A stretch of 34,594 nt of DNA from Thiogranum sp. GTDB lineage: Bacteria > Pseudomonadota > Gammaproteobacteria > DSM-19610. Below are positions 17,530 to 26,042 of the stretch, piece after piece. Both the position numbers and the translations under genes were made by a program. The stretch covers positions 1 to 34,594 of the forward strand of contig JAJDOI010000142.1 in assembly GCA_022340245.1 (NCBI GenBank), given 5' to 3'. Each line of letters starts with the position of its first letter. Position 1 is the stretch's first letter. The notes beneath the pieces are model-generated. The model made no database searches, was not told where the DNA came from, and was given only the letters and a program-made list of their open reading frames with translations.

Positions 17530-18411
17530 ATGAAACGTGTGTTTTTATTTCTCGCGACCAACATCGCCATCCTGGTGGTGTTGAGTATCACGCTCAGCAT
17601 ACTGGGCGTCGATCGCATTCTCGATCAGCAGGGTGTGAACCTGGATCTGCGTGCGCTGCTGATCTTCTCGGCGGTGTTCGGTATGGGCGGCTCATTCATT
17701 TCCCTGGCGATTTCCAAGTGGACCGCCAAGCGCATGACCGGCGCCGAGGTAATCACCAAGCCGCGCAACGAGGCCGAAGCCTGGCTGGTCGATCTGGTTT
17801 CCAGGCAGGCGCAGGCGGCAGGGATCGGCATGCCGGAAGTCGCCATCTACGATTCGCCCGATATGAACGCCTTTGCCACCGGCATGAGCCGTAACAATGC
17901 CCTCGTGGCGGTTAGCACCGGATTGTTGCGCAGCATGCAGCGCGACGAGGTGGAGGCGGTGCTGGGGCACGAAATCACCCACGTCGCCAACGGTGACATG
18001 GTCACGCTGGCCCTGATACAGGGTGTGGTGAACACCTTTGTCATTTTCCTTTCGCGCGTGATCGGTCACGTGGTTGACCGCGCGGTGTTCAAAGTCGAAC
18101 GCGGCCACGGGCCGGCGTTCTGGATCACCACCATCATTGCCCAGGTGGTGCTGGGTATTCTCGCCAGCATGATCGTCATGTGGTTCTCGCGCCAGCGCGA
18201 GTTTCGCGCCGACGCCGGTGGCGCCAGCCTGGCGGGTCGCGAGAAGATGATCGGCGCGCTCAGGCGCCTGCAGACGGGCAGCCAGGCGGCACTGCCCGAT
18301 CAGCTGGCCGCTTTCGGTATATCCGGCGGCGCTGACGGCATCAAGCGCCTGTTTATGTCACACCCGCCGCTGCAAGAGCGCATCGCCGCGCTTCAGCAGG
18401 CCGGGGCCTGA
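17530..18411 (+). CDS. htpX: Membrane zinc metalloprotease HtpX
   Basis: The 293-residue protein has two N-terminal membrane helices (about 4-26 and 42-63), the zinc motif HEITH (H147, E148, H151) in [13 protein letters not shown], two further hydrophobic helices (about 157-178 and 196-218), and the third zinc ligand in [10 protein letters not shown]. It ends with [14 protein letters not shown]. It is a cytoplasmic-membrane M48 protease that degrades damaged membrane proteins together with FtsH. The ATG at 17530 gives [11 protein letters not shown], the normal family start; a GTG at 17518 would add four residues. A sigma32-like promoter precedes it. It converges on the DsrC-like gene with only 20 nt between stops and no visible terminator. 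Confidence 0.97.
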   Translation: MKRVFLFLATNIAILVVLSITLSILGVDRILDQQGVNLDLRALLIFSAVFGMGGSFISLAISKWTAKRMTGAEVITKPRNEAEAWLVDLVSRQAQAAGIGMPEVAIYDSPDMNAFATGMSRNNALVAVSTGLLRSMQRDEVEAVLGHEITHVANGDMVTLALIQGVVNTFVIFLSRVIGHVVDRAVFKVERGHGPAFWITTIIAQVVLGILASMIVMWFSRQREFRADAGGASLAGREKMIGALRRLQTGSQAALPDQLAAFGISGGADGIKRLFMSHPPLQERIAALQQAGA

Positions 18412-18431
18412 AGCCGGGCCTGCCGCTCGGC

Positions 18432-18755
18432 TCACTCGGCCGACAGGTAGGCCTTGGCCTCTTCACCGGGGTCGGGAAGGCCCGCAATACGCCATGCTGT
18501 CAGGCAGGTTGTGAACAGATCGGAGCCGGCGTGATCGGGCAACTGCAGGTCGCGGCAGATTTTGTGTGACGGTGGCGGGGCGTGGAACTTCCCGTAGTAC
18601 TCTCGCAGTGCCCGCAGGAACGCCCAGTGGCGTTCGGTCAGCGGCCCGACGCCGGCGTGCTCGGCCAGATCCTGCGCCAGTTCCGGGGTCCAGTCGGCCG
18701 GGTTGATCAGCAGCCCGTATTCGTCGACTTGCAGCTGTGTGGCTGATTCAGCCAT
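18432..18755 (-). CDS. DsrC/TusE-family protein lacking the functional cysteines
   Basis: The 107-residue protein has the family pattern VDEYGLLINPADWTPELAQ (10-28), LTERHWAFLRALREYYGKF (39-57) and IAGLPDP (90-96). DsrC ends ...QACxxAGLPKPTGCV with two redox cysteines, and TusE keeps the last one. Here the first position is a tryptophan (W88 in TAWRIAGLP) and the tail reads GEEAKAYLSAE with no cysteine. Remaining cysteines are C67 and C84, at other positions. So it cannot be a persulfide carrier like DsrC or TusE and probably binds a partner or DNA, like the cysteine-less relatives known in this family. The start ATG at 18755 has AGGAGG 8 nt upstream; TATACT at 18793-18788 may be its -10. Confidence 0.85.
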   Translation of the reverse strand: MAESATQLQVDEYGLLINPADWTPELAQDLAEHAGVGPLTERHWAFLRALREYYGKFHAPPPSHKICRDLQLPDHAGSDLFTTCLTAWRIAGLPDPGEEAKAYLSAE

Positions 18756-18859
18756 AGGCTTGCCTCCTGCTCACAGTCCTCAGCCAAAGTATAGACAGTG
18801 CAGGTGTCTGCGTCGGCGGTTAGAATACCGCCTCTCGAATTTTGCCCAGGAATTGCATT

Positions 18860-20083
18860 ATGTCCCTGATACGTCCTTTTGCCGGTCTGCGGCCGGTTCC
18901 CGTGCACGCCGAAGACGTGGTTGCACCCCCTTACGATGTGCTCAACAGCGAGGAAGCCCGTCAGCGCGCCGCCGGCCGGCCGTGGAGTTTTCTGCATATC
19001 TCCAAGGCCGAGATCGACCTGCCCGAAGGCACCGACCCGTACGCCGCCCCGGTGTATGCGAAGGCGGCCGAGAACCTGCAGAAGATGCTGGACGCGGGCG
19101 TACTCAAGCGCAACCCGCAACCCGCTTACTACGTGTATCGCCTGAGGATGGGAGAGCATGTCCAGACCGGTCTGGTGGCGGTCGCATCGGTGGCTGCGTA
19201 TGACGCCAACCGTATCCGCAAACACGAGTTTACGCGCCCCGCCAAGGAAGACGACAGGGTGCGTCAGATCGAGGCGCTCAATGCGCAGACGGGGCCGGTG
19301 TTGCTGGCGTACAAGTCACAGCCGGATGTCGACCGGCTGATCGCATCGGCGACTTCGGCGCCTCCGGAATACGACCTCATGGCCGACGATGGCATCGGTC
19401 ACACCTTCTGGGTCGTCGACGATGCTGCGGTCATCGACCGGCTGACAGCGGCGTTCGACGCCATGCCGGCAATCTACATTGCCGACGGGCACCACCGCTC
19501 GGCAGCGGCATCGCGAGTCGCCGCGGCGCTGAACCGCGGACCGGAGGCCATGAGCAGTTACTTCCTGTCGGTCATCTTTCCGCACAACCAGATGAAGATT
19601 CTCGACTACAACCGGGTGGTCAAGGATCTCAACGGCCTGTCGAAACAGGCGCTGCTGGAAAAGCTCGGAGCCGACTTCGATGTCAGCGAACAGGACAGTG
19701 CGGTGTCACCGGCCGGGCCCGGCGAATTCGGTATGTACCTGGGCGGGCATTGGTACCACCTGAAGATTCACGCCGGGCGTATTCCGGCCGACCCGGTCGG
19801 TCGTCTCGACGTCAGCCTGCTGGCCAGCAGCCTGCTGGAACCGCTGCTGGGCATCCACGACCCGCGCAGCGACCCGCGCATCGACTTTGTCGGCGGTATC
19901 CGTGGTCTGGGTGAGCTGGAAAAGCGCGTCGACAGCGGCGAGATGGCCGTGGCCTTTTCGATGTTTCCCACCAGCATGGAAGATCTGATGGCGGTGGCCG
20001 ACGCCAATGAAGTCATGCCGCCCAAGTCGACCTGGTTCGAGCCCAAGCTCGCCGACGGCCTGATTTCCCACGTGCTCGACTGA
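18860..20083 (+). CDS. DUF1015 family protein
   Basis: The 407-residue protein matches DUF1015 throughout: MSLIRPFAGLRPVP at the N-terminus, VVAPPYDVLNSEEAR (about 20-34), HISKAEIDLPEG, the signature IADGHHRSAAA (about 206-216), YFLSVIFPHNQMKILDYNRVVKDL, LGIHDPRSDPRIDFVGG and a final MPPKSTWFEPKLADGLISH. It is cytoplasmic, with no membrane segment. The family is widespread in bacteria and has no proven activity; the conserved DGHHR suggests a catalytic or nucleotide site. The ATG at 18860 is chosen because AGGAA precedes it and the family starts this way; an upstream in-frame start at 18842 is not needed. It diverges from the DsrC-like gene and converges on fimX. Confidence 0.93.
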   Translation: MSLIRPFAGLRPVPVHAEDVVAPPYDVLNSEEARQRAAGRPWSFLHISKAEIDLPEGTDPYAAPVYAKAAENLQKMLDAGVLKRNPQPAYYVYRLRMGEHVQTGLVAVASVAAYDANRIRKHEFTRPAKEDDRVRQIEALNAQTGPVLLAYKSQPDVDRLIASATSAPPEYDLMADDGIGHTFWVVDDAAVIDRLTAAFDAMPAIYIADGHHRSAAASRVAAALNRGPEAMSSYFLSVIFPHNQMKILDYNRVVKDLNGLSKQALLEKLGADFDVSEQDSAVSPAGPGEFGMYLGGHWYHLKIHAGRIPADPVGRLDVSLLASSLLEPLLGIHDPRSDPRIDFVGGIRGLGELEKRVDSGEMAVAFSMFPTSMEDLMAVADANEVMPPKSTWFEPKLADGLISHVLD

Positions 20084-20090
20084 GGTCTGG

Positions 20091-22178
20091 TCAGGCGATT
20101 TCGCCGGAGAAATCGTATTCGAGTGCTTCGCTGGGCTCCTGCAGAAAATTGCCCTGGATGAAGTGAATACCGCTCTGCCAGAGCACCGCCAGGCTGTGCG
20201 CGTCCTGCACGTATTCGGCGATACATTTCTTGTTCATCGAGCTGGCGGTGTCGAGAATGGACCTGACCATGGCCTGGTTGTCGTTGTCGCTGGCGAGGTT
20301 ATGGACGAACGAGCCGTCGATCTTCAAAAAGTCCACTGGCAGGTGTTTCAGCAGCTGGAAGGAATTGGGTCCGGCGCCGAAGTGCTCCAGGGCTGTCTTG
20401 CAATGCAGTTCCTGAAGGTTCTTGACCAGCGTCTTGGCGTGTTTCAGGTGCTGCGAGGCATGTTTTTCCGCGATCTCGAAGGTGAGCGCGTCGCCCGGCA
20501 GGCGCGCCGCCTTGATGCAGTCATTGATGAACTGCGCCAGTTCGGCGTCGAGCAGGGTCGCTGCCGATAGCTTGATGAAGAATTGTGTGTTGGCGCCCCC
20601 CGCACGGTGTTCGGCCAGCCGGCTGATGGCGTGACTGATAATCCAGCGGTCGATTTCGCCGAGCTGACCGGTCTGTTCGGCAATCGGCAGGAACTGGCTC
20701 GGCAGTATGTATTCGTTTTCTTCATTCAGCATGCGCAGCAGCACTTCGTATTTTTCCGCCGCATCACCCTGCAGGCTGACAATAGGCTGGTAGAGCAGCT
20801 GCAGCTGATCCTGCTCCAGTGCCTCCTTGATGAGCGCGTGGACCTGCTGGTCGCGTTCCTTGCCGATTTTTTCGTCCACGACCGGATTGTGCAGGTGGCA
20901 GCGGTTGCCGCCTGAAGAACGCGCTACTTCGCAGGCCAGGTCGGCGCGGGATATCACTTCGTGCGCCGACGGCGTGCTTTCTGCGACAATGCTCATGCCG
21001 ATACTGCAGGTGGTGGTCAGCGACTGGTCATCGATATTGGCGATATGCTCCTCGACCGCCTTGCGCAGCTGCTCGCCGAGCGCCTCGATGCCGTCGGCGT
21101 CGCAGTCCTTGCGCAGCACCGTAAACGAGTGGTCGCCAAAGCGCGCGACGATGTCTTTTTCGTCGGTGTGCTTGCGCACCAGTTCGGCAATGTCGCTGGT
21201 GACCAGGTCGGCCGCGGCGATACCTACGCTGTCCTTGATGTCCTTGAAGTTATCCAGCAGCAGATACATGACGGCCGCGCTTTCCGTGCCGCTGATGGCG
21301 TTTGTCACCGCCAGTTCCAGTTCTTCCATGTAATACTGGCGATTGAACAGGCCGGTGAGCACATCCTGCTTGCTGAGGAATTTGAGCTTCTGTTCCAGCT
21401 CCTTGTTGTTGGTGAGCTGGTTGCGGATGATGATCTGGGTACAGGGTTCGCCATCGATGCTTGCCGAGGTCAGTTCCATGACCGCATCGAAGATCTTGCC
21501 GTCAGGGAGCATGCCGTGGGTTTCCAGTTTGCCCTCGCCGGCGCCGTCCTTGCCGAAGTTGCGCAGGAAATCCTTGAACTCCGCATGGTCATCGGGGCCC
21601 ACCATGTCGAGTATGGGGGTACCCTCGATTTCGTCCAGCGCGTCGAAGCCGAACATTTCCAGGTAGGAGGAGTTGGCGAAGATGTGCATGCCTTCGTGCA
21701 CGTAGGCGATGGCGTCGCGCGAGCTCTCCATGAGCATGCGCGCACGCTTTTCGCTCTCGTGGAATTTCAGTTCGAAGTTCTGTGCGCTCTCGCTGGTCTT
21801 CAGTTGCGACAGTTCGCGCCTGACCACCAGTTGCAGGTGTTCCGGCTGGTCATAGGAGCACAGGTCATTGGCGCCCTGGCGCATCGCTTCGATGATGTCG
21901 GCCTCGTCGCCGGACTCGCCGATGGCGATCAGCGGGATCTGCAGCCCGCGCTGGGCAAGTACCTGGACGACGTCGGGCAGGCTGATCGGCTCAAGGCCCA
22001 TCGCACACAGGATAAGGTCCGGCTTTTGCTGGTCGAGTGCCTTGTCCAGGCTCGGCGCATCCTGTGCGTAGCTCAGGCGCGAGGCCTGGCCCGCGTTGCG
22101 CAGGATATTCGCCAGTGCTTCGGCGTCATTGCGTGATTCTTCGACAACCAGCAGGCGCAGCGTGTGATCCTGTTCCAT
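20091..22178 (-). CDS. fimX: FimX-like REC-PAS-GGDEF-EAL c-di-GMP receptor
   Basis: The 695-residue protein has the length and domain order of P. aeruginosa FimX. REC (8-125) lacks the phospho-acceptor: C58 in LILCAMGLEP stands where Asp is expected. PAS covers about 145-255. GGDEF (275-432) has RFGDHSF (346-352) in place of GGDEF, so no cyclase activity is expected. EAL (445-690) has YEVLLRM (EVL at 478-480, as in FimX), EHFGAGPNSF in place of DDFGTGYSS, and AEYVQ in place of AEGVE, while LKIDGSFV (618-625) is kept. So it should bind c-di-GMP without cleaving it. FimX drives type IV pilus assembly through PilB and a PilZ protein. The ATG at 22178 has GGAG upstream. Its 3' end converges on DUF1015 after 7 nt. 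Confidence 0.88.
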   Translation of the reverse strand: MEQDHTLRLLVVEESRNDAEALANILRNAGQASRLSYAQDAPSLDKALDQQKPDLILCAMGLEPISLPDVVQVLAQRGLQIPLIAIGESGDEADIIEAMRQGANDLCSYDQPEHLQLVVRRELSQLKTSESAQNFELKFHESEKRARMLMESSRDAIAYVHEGMHIFANSSYLEMFGFDALDEIEGTPILDMVGPDDHAEFKDFLRNFGKDGAGEGKLETHGMLPDGKIFDAVMELTSASIDGEPCTQIIIRNQLTNNKELEQKLKFLSKQDVLTGLFNRQYYMEELELAVTNAISGTESAAVMYLLLDNFKDIKDSVGIAAADLVTSDIAELVRKHTDEKDIVARFGDHSFTVLRKDCDADGIEALGEQLRKAVEEHIANIDDQSLTTTCSIGMSIVAESTPSAHEVISRADLACEVARSSGGNRCHLHNPVVDEKIGKERDQQVHALIKEALEQDQLQLLYQPIVSLQGDAAEKYEVLLRMLNEENEYILPSQFLPIAEQTGQLGEIDRWIISHAISRLAEHRAGGANTQFFIKLSAATLLDAELAQFINDCIKAARLPGDALTFEIAEKHASQHLKHAKTLVKNLQELHCKTALEHFGAGPNSFQLLKHLPVDFLKIDGSFVHNLASDNDNQAMVRSILDTASSMNKKCIAEYVQDAHSLAVLWQSGIHFIQGNFLQEPSEALEYDFSGEIA

Positions 22179-22385
22179 TTACGGTGTATCTCCAGAGTAA
22201 TTTCCATTCGCCGAATCCGGGTTCGGCAGCGCGCTCTAAGTATGTCGGCCGGCGAAGTTCAGATCTTTACCCCCGGGACGGCTTGCCTCATATCGGTACC
22301 GGCAGCGCTAACTGCTTTTCCCTGCAAAAATTTCTTGTTAGCATGCAGCCCATCAGCAGGGTTCAGCCAACAGCCGGGGAAGGGT

Positions 22386-22907
22386 ATGCAGCAAATCAAG
22401 GTTCGCGCCGAGGTGGGCGACGATTTCAATGCTATTGACGTGGTTAACCTGAGCGCTTTTCAGGGCGAAGCCGAGGCGCAACTGGTCGGCGATTTGAGGA
22501 AATCGGCGGGATTCATTCCCGACCTGTCCCTGGTGGCGGAACTGAACGGACGTATAGTCGGGCACGTGGTGTTGTCCAGGGTACAGCTCAAATCGGGCGA
22601 CAAAAAGAAGGAAATACTGGCGCTGGGGCCTATGTCGGTGGTGCCGTCGCAGTCGCACCGCGGTATCGGTTCCGAACTGATTGACGCAGCCGTGGCGCGC
22701 GCCAAGCCCCTGTGCTACGAGGCCATCGTGGTGGCCGGGCACCCCGAGTACTACCAGCGTTTCGGCTTTAAACCTGCGGCCGACTGGGGTGTCAGCTGCA
22801 ACCTGGCGATTCCGGACGATGCGCTGCTGGCCATGGAGCTGGTCGACGGTGCCCTGGCCGGCGGCGGCGAAGTCGAATACCCGGATATCTTCAAGGCCCT
22901 GTTCTGA
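22386..22907 (+). CDS. GNAT-family acetyltransferase (YhbS-like)
   Basis: The 174-residue protein shows GNAT motifs: NLSAFQGEAEAQLVGDLRKS near the N-terminus, LVAELNGRIVGHVVLSRVQL, then LALGPMSVVPSQSHRGIGSELIDAAVARA with the acetyl-CoA loop SHRGIGS, and VVAGHPEYYQRFGFKPA. This order and the GHPEYY-RFGF segment resemble YhbS-like predicted acetyltransferases; the substrate is unknown. The ATG at 22386 is supported by GGGGAAGGG immediately upstream, and longer in-frame upstream starts are rejected as they run through the fimX promoter region. It is transcribed away from fimX and ends at a strong bidirectional terminator. It is the only plus-strand gene between fimX and the PilZ gene. Confidence 0.9.
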   Translation: MQQIKVRAEVGDDFNAIDVVNLSAFQGEAEAQLVGDLRKSAGFIPDLSLVAELNGRIVGHVVLSRVQLKSGDKKKEILALGPMSVVPSQSHRGIGSELIDAAVARAKPLCYEAIVVAGHPEYYQRFGFKPAADWGVSCNLAIPDDALLAMELVDGALAGGGEVEYPDIFKALF

Positions 22908-22924
22908 GCCTCGCGCGCAGGAAA

Positions 22925-22950
22925 AAAATCCCCGCGGTCGCGGGGATTTT
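22925..22950. terminator. Bidirectional intrinsic terminator
   Basis: AAAATCCCCGC (22925-22935) pairs perfectly with GCGGGGATTTT (22940-22950) around a GGTC loop. With an A-run on the left and T-run on the right it can terminate the GNAT gene on the plus strand and the PilZ gene (stop at 22966) on the minus strand. Confidence 0.85.
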
Positions 22951-22965
22951 CCGGGTACCGGTTAG

Positions 22966-24771
22966 CTAGAGCAGATCCCAGACATCGTCGAAGTCTTTGG
23001 GCCTGGGTTTGCCGCCCGGCTTGACGGGGTGGCGCGGCGAGGCGATTTCACCCAGCGACTCGAACTGGAACTGGGCAAAAGAACCGGTGTTCTCGACCAG
23101 TTCGGTCAGCTTCACGCGCACCTCCTTGCCGTGACAGTTCGCGACTGCAGTGTCGCCCACCTTGAATGGCGGACACGGCAGCAGCAGGCTGGCGCGCTGT
23201 TGAATGGAGGCGATCTCGGGCAACAGCAGGCCGCGCGTATAATCCTCGTCGCGGTTGCGGCCCTTGTCCGGCCGCGCGGCGATGGCGACCGCGCCCGGCG
23301 ACAGCATCTGCACACCCAGTTCCAGGCCGCGCTTTTGCTCGTATTTCAGCCAGCGGATAACGCCCAGGCGCCAGTGGAAGGTGTCCGGGTCGGCTTCCTC
23401 GCGCAGGCCCAGCAGTTCTCCCACCTGCGCGCGGGTCGTGTCCGGGTTATCCCACAGCATGCAGTAGCCGCCGGCGCTGACATTGACCATTTTCCAGTTT
23501 TGCGCGCAATGAGAGGTGTCGATACTCACACCTGCGGCCGCGCGCGCCACAGCGACTTCGGTATTAGACGGTTCCGGGTCGCCCTCGATGCGGTAGTTCA
23601 TATCCCACATATCGGGGACCTTGCCGGCCTCGTCGCGGGTCATGCGGGCGCCGAAGCGGGCCGGTTCGCGGTAGTGCAACTCCGGTATGGCTCCCAACTC
23701 CGAGTAGCACTCCTGGTCCACCGAGGCGCCGTTGAATGCGACTTCGCCACTGACGAAATAGTGGATCGAGCTCAGGCCCATCGCCACGACCACCTGCGAG
23801 TGATCCTTGACCCGCGAGAAGCGCCGCTTGGGCATCACGCCCCAGGTCAGCATCAGGCGTCGCAGGGTGCTCTTGCGCAGTGAGCCCGGCATGATTTTCG
23901 GATCGGCGTCGGCTTTTTCGGCGAGCGCCTGGCGCACGCGCTGTGCCAGACGGCGCGTGTGCAGCACCCGGCTGCTATTGCAGTTCTCGTTGGCGTCGCG
24001 CATCACCAGGTAGCTCGGCGGCAGGTCGCTGTCCAGGTTGACGGAAAACAGTGCATCCGACGAACCCTCGAAGGCCTGCAACTCGCTGAGCGGCGCCCAC
24101 TCCTTGAGTGCGGTATAAACGCTCTCGGCTTCCCCGTGACGCATACGGTGGGGGCAGGCCAGCGCCAGCAGGAGGATCTGCTTGTAGACATCGGTGACAG
24201 TTGAAGGTCCGCGCTCGCCGTGCTCGTCCTTGTAGACCCTGGTGCGGTGAAGGTTGTTGTTTTCCGCATAGCGGTACAGCGAATGCAATTCCAGCCAGAC
24301 CGAATCCGGGTAGGGTTCGTAGACCTGGTAGGCTTTCAGCAGTACCAGGCTAAGCTGGGTCAGTGCGCGGTGAATGGCCGTTATCAGCAGTTTCTTGTCC
24401 TTGCGGCCAATACCGGCGATCTGCTCCATGACCAGCACCTTGTAGCCGGTGGCCAGCCCGTGATTCATTTCCCGCGACAGGTGGGCGATTTTCAGGTTCT
24501 TCACGGCCAGCGGCAGCGCCTGTCCAACGAAATGCTTTTTCATGCGCTCGGTTACGTAGACAACCGGTTTGTAAAGCATTTCCAGCGTCTTGAAGCGCTG
24601 CTGTGCAGGTATATCCTGGTGGTTAAGTTCGTTGATCGCGGCAAACAGCAGCCGGGTGGTTTCACCGAGGTTGGCCATCGGCAGAGCTTCGATCCAGGTT
24701 TTGACACTGGCCGGTCTGCTGTCGAATGAACCGTTCCTGGGGGGAGTCCGATTGGGTACCGAAAGTTGCAT
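22966..24771 (-). CDS. PilZ-domain c-di-GMP effector with a long inserted segment
   Basis: The 601-residue cytoplasmic protein begins with about 300 mostly helical residues (WIEALPMANLGETTRLLFAA, LEMLYKPVVYVTERMKKHF) of no family I can name. A PilZ-like domain follows: KRRFSR (315-320) gives the RRxxR c-di-GMP arginine motif, NVSAGG (430-435) gives NxSxxG, and WRLGVIRWLKYEQKRGLELGVQML (about 467-490) fits the closing strands. About 90 residues separate the first two motifs, an unusual insertion. The gene lies near fimX. In P. aeruginosa an uncharacterised-type protein of similar kind (I recall FimW, next to fimX) promotes type IV pili; orthology is a guess. The ATG at 24771 is preferred to a GTG at 24786. 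TATAAC at 24941-24936 may be its -10. Confidence 0.72.
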   Translation of the reverse strand: MQLSVPNRTPPRNGSFDSRPASVKTWIEALPMANLGETTRLLFAAINELNHQDIPAQQRFKTLEMLYKPVVYVTERMKKHFVGQALPLAVKNLKIAHLSREMNHGLATGYKVLVMEQIAGIGRKDKKLLITAIHRALTQLSLVLLKAYQVYEPYPDSVWLELHSLYRYAENNNLHRTRVYKDEHGERGPSTVTDVYKQILLLALACPHRMRHGEAESVYTALKEWAPLSELQAFEGSSDALFSVNLDSDLPPSYLVMRDANENCNSSRVLHTRRLAQRVRQALAEKADADPKIMPGSLRKSTLRRLMLTWGVMPKRRFSRVKDHSQVVVAMGLSSIHYFVSGEVAFNGASVDQECYSELGAIPELHYREPARFGARMTRDEAGKVPDMWDMNYRIEGDPEPSNTEVAVARAAAGVSIDTSHCAQNWKMVNVSAGGYCMLWDNPDTTRAQVGELLGLREEADPDTFHWRLGVIRWLKYEQKRGLELGVQMLSPGAVAIAARPDKGRNRDEDYTRGLLLPEIASIQQRASLLLPCPPFKVGDTAVANCHGKEVRVKLTELVENTGSFAQFQFESLGEIASPRHPVKPGGKPRPKDFDDVWDLL

Positions 24772-24967
24772 GGGTGTCTCGTCCACTGGTTATCGCTTTG
24801 GCAGGGCGGTTCCCGGCCGTGGTCAAGCCTTCCCTGCATCCCGATGGGGCTATCGTCCTGTGAGGCGAATACTGAATGGCAGAGGGACGTTAGCGTCTTC
24901 TTATTATCGGGTGACCAGGCTGCCTCGCATTGTTAGTTATAGGGGCCTGTCCAGTAGACAATAGCAT

Positions 24968-24991
24968 AAAAAAGCACCAGTTAAACCGGTG
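24968..24991 (-). terminator. Intrinsic terminator of epmB
   Basis: Read on the minus strand, CACCGG (24991-24986) pairs with CTGGTG (24980-24975), including one G-T pair, around a 5-nt loop, and is followed by C and six Ts (24973-24968). The epmB stop codon (24983-24981) lies in the loop, so the hairpin and gene end overlap. Confidence 0.75.
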
Positions 24992-25988
24992 TCTTGGATT
25001 TATGCCCTGCCTCCTCTCTCACCAGTGTCGGGCAGAGATAGCCGGGAACCATCTCAAGTAGTTGAGCAATAATAGTTTTTGCTGTTGTGTCAGGGACGGC
25101 GAAGTGCGCCGCCCCCTGTACCGGGTCGAGCTGGTGGAGGTAATAGGGCAGGACCCCGGCGGCGAACAGGTGCTCGCTCAGCGCCGCGAGGCTTTCAGCC
25201 CGGTCGTTGACACCTCGCAGCAGCACGGACTGATTCAGCAGGGTGATCCCGCAGGTTCGCAGTCGCTGCATCGCCGCCGCGACGGTTGCGTCGATCTCGT
25301 TGGCGTGATTGCTGTGGATTACCAGCACCACCTGCAACCGGGTGGCCTGCAGCCACGCCAGCAGGCCACTGTCGACGCGCTCGGGCAGCACAACCGGTAC
25401 CCGGCTGTGGATTCGCAGCCGGTGGAGGTGGGGTATCGTCTGCAGCGCCTCTACCAGCTGTTTGAGCTTGCTGTCCCCAAGTGTCAGCGGATCGCCGCCG
25501 CTGAGGATGACCTCGCTGATTTCGGTTCGGCGACGCAGGTAATCCAGTGTCTGCAACGGTTCCCGGTGGGGGTTGGCGTCATGGTAGGGGTAGTGGCGGC
25601 GAAAGCAGTAGCGGCAGTGCACCGCGCAGGCACCGGTGCTGGTGAGCAACACCCGGCCCTGGTATTTGTGCAGCACACCGGGCACCGGCATGGCCTCGAG
25701 CTCGTCGAGCGGGTCGCGGCTGAAGCCTGCGACCTCGTCCAGTTCGGCGCCGAGCGGCAACACCTGGCGCAGCAACGGGTCGAGCGGGTCGCCGTGGCGC
25801 ATGCGTGCGACGAAGCCGCGCGGCACCCGCATGCGGAACGCCCGGCCGGCTTTGAGGCTGCCCGGCAGCAGGTCGAGCGGCAGGCCGAGTTCGCGCAGCA
25901 GCTCTTCGGGTTCGGTAATCGCTTGTGATAACAGGGTTTGCCACAGGGGCGGCTGTTGCAGACCTTCGGTTCCCGGTATGATGCGCAT
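24981..25988 (-). CDS. epmB: EF-P (R)-beta-lysylation enzyme, lysine 2,3-aminomutase EpmB
   Basis: The 335-residue radical SAM enzyme carries the cluster motif CAVHCRYC (C121, C125, C128) in LLTSTGACAVHCRYCFRRHYPY, SAM-binding SEVILSGGDPLTLGD, and RIHSRVPVVLPERV. The last residues SKTPV probably include the PLP lysine (K332), as in lysine 2,3-aminomutases. It converts lysine to (R)-beta-lysine, which EpmA attaches to EF-P. The ATG at 25988 (MRIIPG) is chosen as it fits family length; an ATG at 26012 is also in frame. It diverges from efp, and its 3' end runs into its own terminator. With efp and epmA just across the promoter the complete beta-lysylation core is present. No epmC hydroxylase gene is visible in the window. 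Confidence 0.95.
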   Translation of the reverse strand: MRIIPGTEGLQQPPLWQTLLSQAITEPEELLRELGLPLDLLPGSLKAGRAFRMRVPRGFVARMRHGDPLDPLLRQVLPLGAELDEVAGFSRDPLDELEAMPVPGVLHKYQGRVLLTSTGACAVHCRYCFRRHYPYHDANPHREPLQTLDYLRRRTEISEVILSGGDPLTLGDSKLKQLVEALQTIPHLHRLRIHSRVPVVLPERVDSGLLAWLQATRLQVVLVIHSNHANEIDATVAAAMQRLRTCGITLLNQSVLLRGVNDRAESLAALSEHLFAAGVLPYYLHQLDPVQGAAHFAVPDTTAKTIIAQLLEMVPGYLCPTLVREEAGHKSKTPV

Positions 25989-26042
25989 CTTTATCCAGCG
26001 TGCATGCTGCACATCTGTCCAGTCAGTTAGTAAGGGTGCTCA

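Noticed and set aside
22307-22342. GCTAAC / GTTAGC inverted repeat upstream of the GNAT gene as a regulatory hairpin
   Set aside because: The arms are only six bases with a 24-base spacer, which is expected by chance at this length.
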